Source of the DNA: Verrucomicrobiales bacterium
Lineage (GTDB): Bacteria; Verrucomicrobiota; Verrucomicrobiia; Verrucomicrobiales; V1-33
Assembly (NCBI GenBank): GCA_947460575.1
Contig: CANHIJ010000027.1
Span: forward strand, 1 to 40,366
DNA length: 40,366 nt
Direction of reading: 5' to 3'
Made by a program: the position numbers and the translations under genes. Positions 7,417-17,557 of the stretch are shown one piece after another. Under the pieces are notes generated by a model. That model searched no databases, was not told the DNA's origin, and saw only the letters and a list, made by a program, of their open reading frames with translations. The stretch's first letter is position 1. Each line of letters begins with the position of its first letter.

Positions 7417-8874
7417 ATGACAGACGCCATTCCCCTCGGTCTCAGCTTTGACGACGTGCTGCTGGTCCCGCAACTCACCGAGATTCTGCCCGCTGAGGCC
7501 GATCTAAGAACGCTGCTCGCCCCCGGCCTCCTGCTCAATGTCCCCATCATCTCCTCGGCGATGGACACCGTCACCGAGTCCGAATTGGCCATCGCCCTCG
7601 CCCGCGAAGGCGGCTTCGGCGTCATCCACCGCAATATGCCCATCGACCAGCAGGCCGATCAGGTGCGCCGCGTCAAGCGCTCGGAAAACACCGTCATCGA
7701 CCAACCGTTCACCGTCAGCCCAGACCTCACTCTAGCCGAACTTCTGATCATCATGGATCAACGCGGCGTGGCCGGATTTCCCGTGGTCGACGCCGACGGC
7801 AATCTCGCCGGCATGGTTACCAGCCGCGACGTCTGGTACCTCCACGACCCCCAAGCCACCGTCCGCGACGTCATGACCCCGCGCGAGCGCCTCGTGACCG
7901 CCCCCTGCAACACTTCGCTCGAAGCAGCCCGGGCCATCCTCTATGACCGCCGCATCGAAAAACTTCCCCTCATCGACGCCCACGGCAAACTGGCGGGCAT
8001 GATCACCACTCAGGACATCAAAAAACGCGAGATGTTCACCCACGCCGCCAAGGACCCGCGCGGCCGCCTCCTCGTCGGCGCCGCGGTCGGCGTCGGCGGC
8101 GACTGCCTAGAGCGTGCCGCCGCCCTCGTCGAAGCGGGCACCGATGCCCTCTTCATCGACGCCGCCACCGGCCATACCTCCCGGGTCATGGAGGTCGTCC
8201 GCTTGCTCAAACAGGCCCACGGAGACCTCCCCGTGGTTGCCGGCAATGTCGTCACCGAGCAGGGAGCCCGCGACCTCATCGACGCCGGCGTCAGCGCCGT
8301 CAAAGTAGGCGTGGGGCCAGGCTCCATCTGCACCACCCGCGTCATCAGCGGAGTGGGGGTACCCCAGTTCACCGCGATCCAAAACGTGGCCCGCTACGCT
8401 CGAGGCAAGGGAGTCGCCGTGATCGCCGACGGAGGCATCCGCTACTCCGGCGATATCGTCAAAGCCCTCGCAGCCGGCGCAGACCTCGTAATGCTAGGAT
8501 CTCTCCTCGCCGGCACCAGCGAGAGCCCAGGAAACATGGTCAACTACCAAGGCCGTACCTTCAAAGAATACCGCGGCATGGGCTCGCTCAAGGCGATGCG
8601 TGCGGGCAGCAGCGACCGCTACGGCCAAAACGCGAGCGGCAAACTGGTCGCCGAAGGCGTGGAAGGCCGCGTCCCCTTCAAGGGGCGCTTGCGCGAAGTC
8701 GTCTTTCAATTGATGGGCGGCCTGCGCTCCGGTATGGGCTATGTCGGCGCCGCCGACCTCCACCAACTTCGGGCCCGCGCCCAATTCGTCCGCATCACCG
8801 CTGGCGGACTCCGCGAAAGCCATACCCACGACATTGTCGTCACCGAAGAACCGGTCAACTATCAAAGCCTCTAG
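7417..8874 (+). CDS. guaB: Inosine-5'-monophosphate dehydrogenase
   Basis: The product has 485 residues, the usual length. IMPDH oxidises IMP to XMP with NAD+, the first committed step of GMP synthesis. The N-terminus has [11 protein letters not shown]. Two CBS domains occupy about residues 90-205. The catalytic loop [11 protein letters not shown] places the active Cys at residue 305. [12 protein letters not shown] supplies the phosphate-binding Asp, and GMGSLKAM precedes the mobile flap. guaA follows after 68 bp on the same strand, a classic guaBA arrangement. TTGACA occurs at 7347-7352, but the nearest TATAAG is 31 bp away, too far for a normal sigma-70 promoter. The leader is pyrimidine-rich without a Shine-Dalgarno sequence. 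Codon use is less extreme in third-position C than that of the later genes, as expected for a well expressed gene. Confidence 0.97.
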   Translation: MTDAIPLGLSFDDVLLVPQLTEILPAEADLRTLLAPGLLLNVPIISSAMDTVTESELAIALAREGGFGVIHRNMPIDQQADQVRRVKRSENTVIDQPFTVSPDLTLAELLIIMDQRGVAGFPVVDADGNLAGMVTSRDVWYLHDPQATVRDVMTPRERLVTAPCNTSLEAARAILYDRRIEKLPLIDAHGKLAGMITTQDIKKREMFTHAAKDPRGRLLVGAAVGVGGDCLERAAALVEAGTDALFIDAATGHTSRVMEVVRLLKQAHGDLPVVAGNVVTEQGARDLIDAGVSAVKVGVGPGSICTTRVISGVGVPQFTAIQNVARYARGKGVAVIADGGIRYSGDIVKALAAGADLVMLGSLLAGTSESPGNMVNYQGRTFKEYRGMGSLKAMRAGSSDRYGQNASGKLVAEGVEGRVPFKGRLREVVFQLMGGLRSGMGYVGAADLHQLRARAQFVRITAGGLRESHTHDIVVTEEPVNYQSL

Positions 8875-8942
8875 GGCCCTTCGCCCCACCCGACCCTCCA
8901 GCGGCACCCGCCCGATCGGCCCTCTTTTTTCCCTCGCTCTTC

Positions 8943-10460
8943 ATGGATTCCCACCACATCGCCGTCATCGATTTCGGCTCCCAGTACACCCAGCTCATCG
9001 TGCGCCGCATCCGCGAGCAAGGACTCTTCTCGCGCCTCTACCAGCCGCACGAACTCAAACAAACCGGCCGCCCCGCCGCCGTCATCCTCAGCGGAGGACC
9101 CCGCAGCGTCACCGAGGCTAACGCCCCCGACATCGACCTCGACTACCTCCAAAGCCTCGAGGTTCCGATCCTCGGGGTTTGTTATGGAATGCAGCTCCTC
9201 TCCAAAAAACTGGGCGGCGAAGTGGCCCCAGGAAACACGCGCGAATACGGCCCGGCCCAACTCATTCCCTGCATCACCAATTCCCTCTTCGCCGGGCTCA
9301 GCCCCGCCGCGCAGATTTGGATGAGCCACAGCGACACCGTCAAGCAGGCCCCTCCCGGCGCCGTGGTCCTGGGCGAAAACCAACACGGCGTGCCCGTGGC
9401 CCTCCAGTTCGGCCCCGAAACCTTTGGCATCCAATTCCACCCCGAGGTCAGCCACTCTCACGAAGGGTCCCGCATCCTCTCCAATTTTCTCGCCCTCGCC
9501 ACCGACGCCAAACCCTTCCTCATCGAGGACTTTAAGCAGGAACTGATCGGCCAAATCCGCACCAAATGCCACGGCCGCGAAGTCGTCTGCGGCGTCTCCG
9601 GCGGCGTCGATAGCACTGTCCTAGCGGTGCTTCTCAAGGAGGCCGGCGTGCCCCACCGCGCCATCTTCGTGAACAACGGGCTGCTCCGCCTCCACGAGGT
9701 CGCCGAAGTGCAGCAGCAATTTATCCAACTCGGCGTCAACCTCGAAACCATCGACGCCGCCGATCGCTTCCTCCAAGCCCTCGCCGGAGAAACCGACCCC
9801 GAGAAAAAGCGCACCATCATCGGCAACAACTTCCTCGACGTCTTCTGGGAAGCCGCCGCCACCGTCGACATCCTCGCCCAGGGCACCCTCTACCCAGACG
9901 TCATCGAAAGCGCCACCAGCGGATCGATCGCCAGCAAAATCAAAACCCACCACAACCGCGTCGACCGCATCATGGCCCTGCACCGGGACGGCCGGGTCCT
10001 CGAACCCCTCGCCGAACTCTTCAAAGATGAAGTCCGCGCCCTCGGCGCCAGCATGGGCATCCCCCACGATATCCTCCACCGCCATCCCTTCCCCGGCCCC
10101 GGCCTCGCGGTGCGCTGCCCCGGCGAAGTCACCGAAGAAAAACTCCGCATCATCCGCGAAGGCGATGCCATTTTCATGCGCCTGCTCAAAGAACACGGCC
10201 ACTACGACAAAGTCTGGCAAGCCTACTGCGGCCTCATCCCTGTCAAAACCGTTGGCGTCAAAGGCGACGAGCGCAGCTACGAGTTCGCCGTCACCCTCCG
10301 CGCCGTCACGAGCGAAGACGCCATGACCGCCGATTTTGCCAAACTCCCCTGGGAGTTCCTCGGCCTCGTCTCCAACGCCATCCTCAATGGCGTCAAGGGA
10401 ATCAACCGCGTCCTCTACGACATCTCCACCAAACCCCCCGCCAGCATCGAGTGGGAGTAA
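8943..10460 (+). CDS. guaA: GMP synthase (glutamine-hydrolysing)
   Basis: The product has 505 residues. It converts XMP, ATP and glutamine to GMP. The class I amidotransferase domain spans about residues 1-195, with the nucleophile Cys80 in GVCYGMQLL and the His-Glu pair in IQFHPEVSH. The ATP pyrophosphatase domain carries the P-loop VCGVSGGVDST near residues 218-228. The C-terminal dimerisation domain includes HPFPGPGLAVRC and ends STKPPASIEWE, the family's usual C-terminus. It lies 68 bp after guaB and was probably transcribed with it. The start at 8943 gives MDSHHIAVIDFGSQYTQ, the expected N-terminus. No Shine-Dalgarno sequence is visible. No internal truncation or odd residue was seen. 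Confidence 0.97.
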   Translation: MDSHHIAVIDFGSQYTQLIVRRIREQGLFSRLYQPHELKQTGRPAAVILSGGPRSVTEANAPDIDLDYLQSLEVPILGVCYGMQLLSKKLGGEVAPGNTREYGPAQLIPCITNSLFAGLSPAAQIWMSHSDTVKQAPPGAVVLGENQHGVPVALQFGPETFGIQFHPEVSHSHEGSRILSNFLALATDAKPFLIEDFKQELIGQIRTKCHGREVVCGVSGGVDSTVLAVLLKEAGVPHRAIFVNNGLLRLHEVAEVQQQFIQLGVNLETIDAADRFLQALAGETDPEKKRTIIGNNFLDVFWEAAATVDILAQGTLYPDVIESATSGSIASKIKTHHNRVDRIMALHRDGRVLEPLAELFKDEVRALGASMGIPHDILHRHPFPGPGLAVRCPGEVTEEKLRIIREGDAIFMRLLKEHGHYDKVWQAYCGLIPVKTVGVKGDERSYEFAVTLRAVTSEDAMTADFAKLPWEFLGLVSNAILNGVKGINRVLYDISTKPPASIEWE

Positions 10461-10584
10461 GGTCCCCCAGCGCGCCTCGGCACGCCCTCTTCTAGCGCTT
10501 CGCCAACCCGTTCCACGAGTCCCGCCCGGCCCCAGGGATCATCCCTCCTTGCGCCGCCCCCAGCGTCAATGCTAGGATTCCAGG

Positions 10585-13539
10585 ATGCCTCAGCAACACT
10601 TTCTGGATTGGTCCCAACCCCTGCTCCCCGCCCTCACCCAGTGGCTGCTGGAGCCCGCCACTGGCCCCGCCGCCCCAGACCTCTCCTCCCTCGTACTCGT
10701 GGTCCCCACCGCCGAGTCCGGTCGCCGCCTCCGGGCCTCCCTAGCCCAAGCTTCCGGCACCCGCGGCCTGCTCCCCCCTCACATTGTCACCCCTGAGGTC
10801 CTCATCACCTGGAGCCTCCCCCCAGAGGCTTCCGCCGCGGGCCGCGGCGAACTCCTCGCCGCCTGGGCCGCCGTGCTCGCCTCCCTTCCCCTGTCGGAAT
10901 GGCGCGACCTGTTTCCCCTCGACCCCGTCCGCCAGGATGCCGCCTGGGCCACACACGCGGCCGCCGATATCCTCAAGCTGCGCAGCTCCCTAGAAGAAGG
11001 CGCCCGCGATCTAACTGCGGCTGCCCGCGACCTCGGCCCAGCCCACCCCGAGGCCGCCCGCTGGCAGGCCCTGGCCCGCCTCGAGGCCCTCGCCACCGCC
11101 CGCCTCCAGGACGCCGCCTGGCAAGACCCCTCCGCAGCACGCCGCGCCGCTGCCCTAGCACCAATTCTCCCAGAGGGCGTCGACCGGGTGCTCCTCGCCG
11201 GAGTGCCCGACAGCATCCGCCTCGTCCGCCTTGCCTTGGAATCCATTGAGTCGCGCGGCGCCGCCGCCGTCACAGTGGTCATTCACGCCCCCTCCTCCTT
11301 GGCCCCCACCTTCGATCTCTGGGGCCGCCCCCTGCCCGCCCACTGGAATCTGCGCCCCATCGCCCTCCCTCAGGGCACCCGCAGCATCGCCCTCCTCCCC
11401 CGCCCCCAGGATCAAGCCGCCGCACTCTGCCAGGCCCTCAGCCCCGACCTGCCTAAACCCGGACCTGTAGCCATCGGCTCCGCCGACCCCGAAGTCTCCG
11501 CCCCCCTGCGCCGCCTCGCCGCCGCTCAGGGATTCCTCGTTTTCGACCCCGAAGGCATCCCCCTCTGGGAACACGAAATCTCCTATCTACTGCGAACCCT
11601 AACACAGCTCTTGCGCTCCGCCTCCTGGGCTGCCGCAGGCCAACTCCTCCGCTTGCCCGACGCCCTCCAGGCCGCCGCCCAAGCCGCCGAGGCGCCCTCC
11701 TCTGTTAAATTGCTAGAAGAATGGGACCAGTTTCAGCAGGATTGCCTGCCCCAACAGATCGACCAGGCCGCCTCCCTCGTCGAGGCTTGGGCCGCGGAAA
11801 CGGGCGCCGCCGCGCTGTCCCGCGCCGCCGCCCAAACACCTCCCGCCGCCCCCCCCTGCCCGCCCCGCTTGCCCGCTGCCCTCGCGTGGCTCCGCGCCCA
11901 ATGCGCCGCCCTCCAAGCAGGCCCCCTCCCAGAGGCCCTCGATGCCTTCCTGGAAACCCTCTACCGCCAACGCCGCTTCCCAGACGCCGCCCAGCGACAA
12001 CAATTCACCGCCGCCCTCGCCGCCTGGCAGGAAGCCATCGCCTCCATCCAGCGCGGGGCCATTGCCTTTCTACCGACCCTAACTTCCTCCGACCGACTCG
12101 ACCTGGCCGCCTCCTTGGTGCGCGACGCCAAACTCTACCGCCCCCACGCCCCCGAGGCCCAGCCCCTTTGCGGCTGGCTCGAATTGCCCTGGCAAGAGGC
12201 TCCCAACCTGGTCATCGCAGGCCTAAACGAAGGCCTCGTCCCCCACAGCATCCAAGGCGACGCCTGGCTGCCCGACCCCGCGCGCGGCCTCCTCGACCTC
12301 CAAACCAACGACTCCCGCCTCGCTCGCGACAGCTACCTTTTAACAGCTATGATCGAGTGCCGCCGCCACGTCGGCTCCCTGCAACTGCTCGCCGCCCGCC
12401 AGAACGCCGCCGGTGATCCCCTCAAGCCCAGCCGCCTGCTGCTGCGCTGCCCACCAGCAGAACTCCCCGAGCGCGCCCTCAGCCTCTTTCCCAGCCACCA
12501 CGGCGACGACTTGTCTCTCCCCCCCGCCCCCTCCTGGTCCCGCGCCTGGCCACTCCTCGTCCCCCCTCCTCTTCCTAACTCCCGCATCTTCTCCCACCTC
12601 AGCGTCTCCGCCCTCAACGACTACCTCCGCTGCCCCTTCCGCTTTTACCTCAAACACGTCCTCCGCATGGACGAATTCGACGCCACCCGCGCCGAATGGG
12701 ACGCCACTACCTTCGGCAACCTCTTCCACGACACCCTCCAATCCCTCCACCAAAACCCTCATCTCCGCGACCGCGCCGACCCCGTCGCCCTCACAGAGTT
12801 TTTACACCGCTCCCTCCAGGACCGCCTCGACCAACGCTTCGGCCTAAACCTCACCCTCCCCGTAGAAATCCAGCGCGACACCCTCCTCAGCTGCCTAGCT
12901 AAAACTGCGGAAATCCACGCCGCCGAACGCCTCGCCGGCTGGCGCTTCGAACAAGTCGAAATCGATTTCCCTCGCCTCCCCGGTTCCGATCAACCCGTGC
13001 GCATCAGCGGCGTCGAACTCCGCGGGCGCATCGACCTCATCGAGCGACACCCCGCCCTTGGCCTCCGCATCCTCGACTACAAAACTTCTTCCAAGCCCGT
13101 CACCCCATTCCAGGCCCACCTCCGCAAAACCGCGCCCCCAGGCGCCGATGAGCCCTGGAGGTACAGCGAAGTCGAGGGAAAGCTCCTCGCCTGGCAAAAC
13201 CTCCAGCTTCCGCTCTACGCCAAAATCATGAGCCAACACTACGGGGAACCCGTGGCCGTCGGCTACGTCAACCTCCCCCGCGCCCTCAGCGAAGCCCGCC
13301 TCGAACCCTGGACCAGCCTCGACTCCTCCCTCCTCGCCGACGCCTGGGCCTGCGCCGAAGGCGCCATCGCTAGCATCCAAGCCGCTCGCTTCTGGCCTCC
13401 CGCACCGCAGCTGAAATACGACCCCTTCGACTCCCTCATTTTCCAGGAGGCCGCCGCCAGCTTCGACCCCACCCACCTCAGCCGCGCCGCCACCCTCGCC
13501 GCCGCCGGGCTTTTCCACTCCAGCCCTCCAGCTCCCTGA
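10585..13539 (+). CDS. AddB-like subunit of a RecBCD/AddAB-type helicase-nuclease (PD-(D/E)XK nuclease)
   Basis: The product has 984 residues. Its middle shows AddB-like text such as NLVIAGLNEGLVPHS (near 548) followed by an R-x-A-R-D-S-Y-L-L segment. The C-terminal RecB-like nuclease domain begins near LNDYLRCPFRFYL (Cys683). It has Asp817 in GRIDLI, Asp831 and Lys833 in LDYKT, and a QLPLY motif at 874-878 that fits the QxxxY motif. The N-terminus has LVLVVPTAESGRRL where other AddB proteins have a P-loop, and no Walker A is present. No cysteine cluster follows the nuclease motifs, so the Fe-S site of Bacillus AddB seems absent. addA starts 3 bp after its stop, so the two are surely co-expressed. 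The pair should process DNA double-strand ends for RecA-dependent repair. The subfamily name is inferred. Confidence 0.85.
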   Translation: MPQQHFLDWSQPLLPALTQWLLEPATGPAAPDLSSLVLVVPTAESGRRLRASLAQASGTRGLLPPHIVTPEVLITWSLPPEASAAGRGELLAAWAAVLASLPLSEWRDLFPLDPVRQDAAWATHAAADILKLRSSLEEGARDLTAAARDLGPAHPEAARWQALARLEALATARLQDAAWQDPSAARRAAALAPILPEGVDRVLLAGVPDSIRLVRLALESIESRGAAAVTVVIHAPSSLAPTFDLWGRPLPAHWNLRPIALPQGTRSIALLPRPQDQAAALCQALSPDLPKPGPVAIGSADPEVSAPLRRLAAAQGFLVFDPEGIPLWEHEISYLLRTLTQLLRSASWAAAGQLLRLPDALQAAAQAAEAPSSVKLLEEWDQFQQDCLPQQIDQAASLVEAWAAETGAAALSRAAAQTPPAAPPCPPRLPAALAWLRAQCAALQAGPLPEALDAFLETLYRQRRFPDAAQRQQFTAALAAWQEAIASIQRGAIAFLPTLTSSDRLDLAASLVRDAKLYRPHAPEAQPLCGWLELPWQEAPNLVIAGLNEGLVPHSIQGDAWLPDPARGLLDLQTNDSRLARDSYLLTAMIECRRHVGSLQLLAARQNAAGDPLKPSRLLLRCPPAELPERALSLFPSHHGDDLSLPPAPSWSRAWPLLVPPPLPNSRIFSHLSVSALNDYLRCPFRFYLKHVLRMDEFDATRAEWDATTFGNLFHDTLQSLHQNPHLRDRADPVALTEFLHRSLQDRLDQRFGLNLTLPVEIQRDTLLSCLAKTAEIHAAERLAGWRFEQVEIDFPRLPGSDQPVRISGVELRGRIDLIERHPALGLRILDYKTSSKPVTPFQAHLRKTAPPGADEPWRYSEVEGKLLAWQNLQLPLYAKIMSQHYGEPVAVGYVNLPRALSEARLEPWTSLDSSLLADAWACAEGAIASIQAARFWPPAPQLKYDPFDSLIFQEAAASFDPTHLSRAATLAAAGLFHSSPPAP

Positions 13540-13542
13540 CCC

Positions 13543-16500
13543 ATGCTCCCCCATACCCTCATCACCGCTTCCGCCGGATCCGGCAAAACCTGGAGCCTAA
13601 CTGTTCGCTATATCCGTCTCCTCATGCTCGGGGCCCTGCCCGAAAGCATCGTGGCTCTCACTTTTAGTCGCAAGGCCGCCGGAGAATTCTTCAACGCCAT
13701 CCTTCACCGCCTAGCCGAAGCGGCATCCGACCCCGCTAAGGCCGCCGCCCTGGCCCAGGACATCGCCCAGCCCAGCACCTCGCAAACCGAGTTTTGTCAG
13801 GCCCTCCTCGCCATGACCTCCCGCCTGCCCTTTCTCATGCTGGGCACGCTCGACAGCTTCTTCATCCGCATGGCCCGCAGCTTCCCCTTCGAGTTAGGTC
13901 TCAGCGGAGACTTCACCCTCCTCGATCCCCACCAGCAGGCCGTGGAAAAAATGCGCGTCTATGAGCAAGTTTTCGCTCCCGATTCATCCAACCCCCGCCA
14001 GCGCCGCGACTTCATGCAGGCCTTCACCGAGGCCACCCACGGCAAAGACGAACTCCGCGTCCGGAACAAACTAGACCAATTCGTCAAGGAATGGCACGGC
14101 CTCTTCCTCAGCGCCCCCCACCCCGCCCAGTGGGGCCAGCACGACGCCATCTGGCCTTCAGGCGGCCCCCTCCCCTTGACCCGCGAGGCCCGCGCCGCCC
14201 AAGCCGAACGCCTCCGCGGCGGCCTCCAGTCGGCCAACCTAACTGATAAACAATGGGACCGCTGGAACCCCTTCCTCGCCGACGCCGTGGCCCACTTGCC
14301 CGGCAGCGCCTTCACGAAACCCCTCGACTTTATTTTTGCCAAGGCCCTCGCGGCCAAGGAGGACCTCCGCCGCGGCCGCGCCGATCTCACCGTAGAGCGC
14401 AAGCGCCACCCCGTCGAAGGCCCTGCCGCCGAAGCCCTCCTCCTCCTCTGCGACAGCCTCCTAGCCGGAGAATTCGAGTCCGCCCTCCGCCAAACCCGCG
14501 GCATCTTCGACGTCATCTCCCGCTACGACCAAACCTACCACCAACTCGTCCGCCGCCAGGGCCGCCTCACCTTCCAGGACGTCCAAATGATCCTCGCCGC
14601 TGGCCTCAGCCCCGATTCCCTCAGCCCCACCACGGCGCCCGAAGCAGCCCTAACGCACGCGGACCACCGCCAGTTGATGGACTACCGCCTCGACGCCCGC
14701 TACGACCACTGGCTCCTCGACGAATTCCAGGACACCAGCCGCGTCCAGTGGCGCGTCCTCGCCAACCTCATCGACGAAGCCGTCCAAGACAGCGAAGGCC
14801 GCAAGTCCTTCTTCGCCGTCGGCGATCAAAAACAAAGCATCTACGAATGGCGCGGCGGCACTCCCCGCCTCTTCGACGAAATCAGAGAACAATACAACGC
14901 CGCGGCCTCCTGCCCTGAAGACCAACCCATCAAGGTCCAACCTCTCAGCGTCTCCCAGCGCTCCGGCCCAGCCGTGATCGCCATGGTCAACGACCTCCTC
15001 GGCGACCGCAGCACCCTCGAAGCCGTCTTCCCACCTGACGCCGTCGCCCAGTGGCCCTGGCAAGCACATTCCAGCCGCAATCTCTCCTACGGCGGCCTCG
15101 CCCAAGTCGTCGAGGTCGCCGACGAGGACGCCGAGGCCCCTGAAGACATCGAGTCCGATCCCGACGACGAGGAACCCATCCCCCAGGCCGATGCCCGCTG
15201 GCGCGCCGCCGCCCAACTCCTCCTCCAACTCCGCCCCCTCGAGCGCGGCCTAAGCTGCGCCCTGCTCTGCCACCGCAACCCCCGCGCCCTCGCCATTGCC
15301 GACTTTTTGCGCTCCGCCACCGACATGGAGGTCGTCTGCGAAAGCGACCTCTCCATCGCCCGCGACAATCCCGCGACCTCCGCTCTTCTAGCACTCATCC
15401 AGGCCGCCGCTCACCCCCTGGACACATTCGCCTGGCAACAGGTCTTAATGACCCCTATATCGAATGTAATAGCAAGTCAATTCCCCGCCGCCACCCCCTC
15501 TGCGCTGCGCCACCTAACTCTCCTCAAAGTGCTCTCCCAAGTCGCCGCCAGCGGCTTCCACGACACCCTCCGCTGGTGGATTGAGGCCTTGCCGCCACTT
15601 GACCCCTTCAGCCAATCCCGGCTCGATGAATTGTGCGCCTGCGCTCGCCAATTCGACGCCACCGGCAGCCACGACGCCGATGAATTCCTCGCCTTCGCCC
15701 ATGCCTGGACCGTCCGCGGCACCAGCCATGCCGCCGCTATCCAAGTCATGACCGTCCACCGATCCAAGGGCCTCACCTTCGATATCGTGCTCATCCCCGA
15801 CCTCCACGACCAAATGTTCCGCGCCGTCTATCCCGTCGGACTTCAAACCAATGAATTCGGCGCCGTCCAGTGGCTCCTCAAAATGCCGAAAAGAGACCTC
15901 GCCCTAGCCGACTCCGTGCTGGCCGCCGCCCTGAGGCGCGCCGAAGCCGCCAGTTGGCGCGAGCGCATGGCCGGGCTCTACGTCATGGTCACCAGGGCCA
16001 AATACGCCAACTATATTTTTACGAAACCCGGGCCCAAAAAGCCCAGCTCCTCATTCTCCCTGGCGCGCGCCGTGCGGTCCATTCTAACAAACGCCCAGGA
16101 CCGCGACGTCGCCATCGCCCAGCGCACCTACCCGCTCCTCGCCGAATACGGAGACCCCGCCTGGATTGAAGCCCACCCTCTCAAGCCCGCGGCCCCCGCC
16201 GCCGCAACCCCAGCGCTTCCCTCGCCCGCCCCTCCCCGGCTCGTTCCGCCGCGCCGCGGCCCCGGCATTCCCCTACCCGCCCGGAGGGCTTCCGGATCGC
16301 TCGAGGACGAACCGGGCGGCCTCCTCTTTCAAAGCGCCCGCCAAGCCGCCCGCGAAGTCGGCCTAGCTATCCACGAAGCCTTTCGCCGGGTGCGCTGGGC
16401 CGACGACGCCCCATCAGCCTTAGCCGCTCCAGACCTCGATCCCCAAGCCGCCGAAGCCGCCCGCGCTTGCATCGCTGACCCCTCCCTCGCGCCTCTCTTT

Positions 16501-16809
16501 GCCCCCCCCGAGGGCCCCGCCGAAGTCTGGCGCGAGCGGGCTTTTGACCTCGTCCTCAACGGCACCTTGATCAGCGGAGTCTTCGACCGCGTCGTGATCC
16601 AGCGCACCTCCACCGGCCAGGCCTCCCGCGCCCTCCTCCTCGACTTCAAAACCGAAGTCCCCCGCCCCAGCGCCGCCGCCGCCGCCCGCGCCCATCGCCC
16701 CCAACTCGAGACCTACCGCCAGGCCCTCAGCCACCTCCTCGCCCTCCCCCAAGCCCACATCCGCACCGTCCTCCTCTTCACTTCCACTCAAGAAACCGTC
16801 GATTTATAG
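13543..16809 (+). CDS. addA: AddA-like UvrD-family helicase/nuclease
   Basis: The product has 1088 residues. Superfamily 1 helicase motifs appear in order: Walker A ASAGSGKT at residues 9-16, TFSRKAAGEF (motif Ia), LLDEFQDTSRVQW (motif II), GDQKQSIYEWRGG (motif III), VMTVHRSKGLTFD (motif V) and YVMVTRAK (motif VI). A C-terminal RecB-type nuclease carries Asp1015 in GVFDRV, Asp1034 and Lys1036 in LDFKTE, and the QLETY motif at 1054-1058. It therefore supplies the ATP-driven motor and one of two nucleases, with the preceding AddB-like gene supplying the other. The spacing of 3 bp indicates translational coupling. No RecD-like gene is nearby, which favours an AddAB-type over a RecBCD-type enzyme. 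An acidic stretch lies at about residues 523-545. Confidence 0.92.
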   Translation: MLPHTLITASAGSGKTWSLTVRYIRLLMLGALPESIVALTFSRKAAGEFFNAILHRLAEAASDPAKAAALAQDIAQPSTSQTEFCQALLAMTSRLPFLMLGTLDSFFIRMARSFPFELGLSGDFTLLDPHQQAVEKMRVYEQVFAPDSSNPRQRRDFMQAFTEATHGKDELRVRNKLDQFVKEWHGLFLSAPHPAQWGQHDAIWPSGGPLPLTREARAAQAERLRGGLQSANLTDKQWDRWNPFLADAVAHLPGSAFTKPLDFIFAKALAAKEDLRRGRADLTVERKRHPVEGPAAEALLLLCDSLLAGEFESALRQTRGIFDVISRYDQTYHQLVRRQGRLTFQDVQMILAAGLSPDSLSPTTAPEAALTHADHRQLMDYRLDARYDHWLLDEFQDTSRVQWRVLANLIDEAVQDSEGRKSFFAVGDQKQSIYEWRGGTPRLFDEIREQYNAAASCPEDQPIKVQPLSVSQRSGPAVIAMVNDLLGDRSTLEAVFPPDAVAQWPWQAHSSRNLSYGGLAQVVEVADEDAEAPEDIESDPDDEEPIPQADARWRAAAQLLLQLRPLERGLSCALLCHRNPRALAIADFLRSATDMEVVCESDLSIARDNPATSALLALIQAAAHPLDTFAWQQVLMTPISNVIASQFPAATPSALRHLTLLKVLSQVAASGFHDTLRWWIEALPPLDPFSQSRLDELCACARQFDATGSHDADEFLAFAHAWTVRGTSHAAAIQVMTVHRSKGLTFDIVLIPDLHDQMFRAVYPVGLQTNEFGAVQWLLKMPKRDLALADSVLAAALRRAEAASWRERMAGLYVMVTRAKYANYIFTKPGPKKPSSSFSLARAVRSILTNAQDRDVAIAQRTYPLLAEYGDPAWIEAHPLKPAAPAAATPALPSPAPPRLVPPRRGPGIPLPARRASGSLEDEPGGLLFQSARQAAREVGLAIHEAFRRVRWADDAPSALAAPDLDPQAAEAARACIADPSLAPLFAPPEGPAEVWRERAFDLVLNGTLISGVFDRVVIQRTSTGQASRALLLDFKTEVPRPSAAAAARAHRPQLETYRQALSHLLALPQAHIRTVLLFTSTQETVDL

Positions 16810-16879
16810 CGTAATTTAAGATGCATCCCGCCCCTCCCCGATTCATGCTGGCGTTTAATCTCTCTCGTTTGGTTTTGTT

Positions 16880-17557
16880 ATGCGCATTTTGATCGTTGAA
16901 GACGAAGCCCGCACCGCCGCGGGCCTCAAGTCCGGCCTCGAAGCCGTCGGCTACATCGCTGAAATTTCCGGCCGCGGCGACGCCTCCGTCGAACTCATCA
17001 GCACCCAGGCCTACGATGCGGTCATCATGGATATCATGCTGCCAGGCTGCGATGGCCTCTCCGCGGTGCGCCAACTGCGCAGCCGCAGCAACAGCACCCC
17101 CATTCTCCTCCTCTCCGCCCTCGGCGATGTCGATCAACGCATTGAGGGCCTCAATGCTGGCGCCGATGACTACCTCCCCAAGCCCTTCGCCCTCGGCGAA
17201 GTCATCGCCCGCCTCCACGCCCTCACCCGCCGCGGCGGCGAAACCAAGGCCATCCTCCTCCGCGTCGCCGACCTCTCCCTCGACGTCCCCCACCGCATCG
17301 CCTCCCGCGCCGGTCGCCTCATCGAACTCAGCGCCCGAGAATTTCGCCTCCTCGAAGTCCTCATGAAACAAGTCGGCCAGGTCTGCCCCCGCTCCCTCCT
17401 GCTCCGCGAAGTCTGGGATTACAACTTCGATCCCGGTACCAACCTCGTCGACGTCTACATCCGCAAACTGCGCGAAAAAATCGACACCGAAAACGGCCCC
17501 CCCCTCCTCCACACCATCCGGGGGGTCGGCTACATGATGAACGAAACCGGCCCATGA
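16880..17557 (+). CDS. OmpR/CusR-like response regulator
   Basis: The product has 225 residues. The receiver domain (1-118) has the acidic pair in VEDEA, the phosphoacceptor Asp51 in VIMDIMLPG, Ser79 in LLLSALG at the switch Thr/Ser position, and Lys101 in LPKPFA. The winged-helix DNA-binding domain (about 125-222) is OmpR-type, with ELSAREFRLLEVLM and a C-terminal VDVYIRKLREKI and TIRGVGYMM. Overall it most resembles CusR/CopR-type regulators of metal stress. The kinase gene overlaps its 3' end by 4 bp (ATGA), so the two form a coupled pair. It starts 70 bp after addA. The ATG at 16880 is the only start that keeps the full receiver. The signal and target genes are unknown; a metal link is inferred from similarity only. 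Confidence 0.92.
   Translation: MRILIVEDEARTAAGLKSGLEAVGYIAEISGRGDASVELISTQAYDAVIMDIMLPGCDGLSAVRQLRSRSNSTPILLLSALGDVDQRIEGLNAGADDYLPKPFALGEVIARLHALTRRGGETKAILLRVADLSLDVPHRIASRAGRLIELSAREFRLLEVLMKQVGQVCPRSLLLREVWDYNFDPGTNLVDVYIRKLREKIDTENGPPLLHTIRGVGYMMNETGP

Noticed and set aside
10461..10584. tRNA or other structured RNA in the guaA/addB gap and other gaps
   Set aside because: I scanned intergenic gaps by eye for T-loop-like GGTTCGA and acceptor pairing and found none.
14253..14918. 221-codon Arg/Pro-rich frame inside addA
   Set aside because: A GC-bias shadow frame of a gene with intact helicase motifs.
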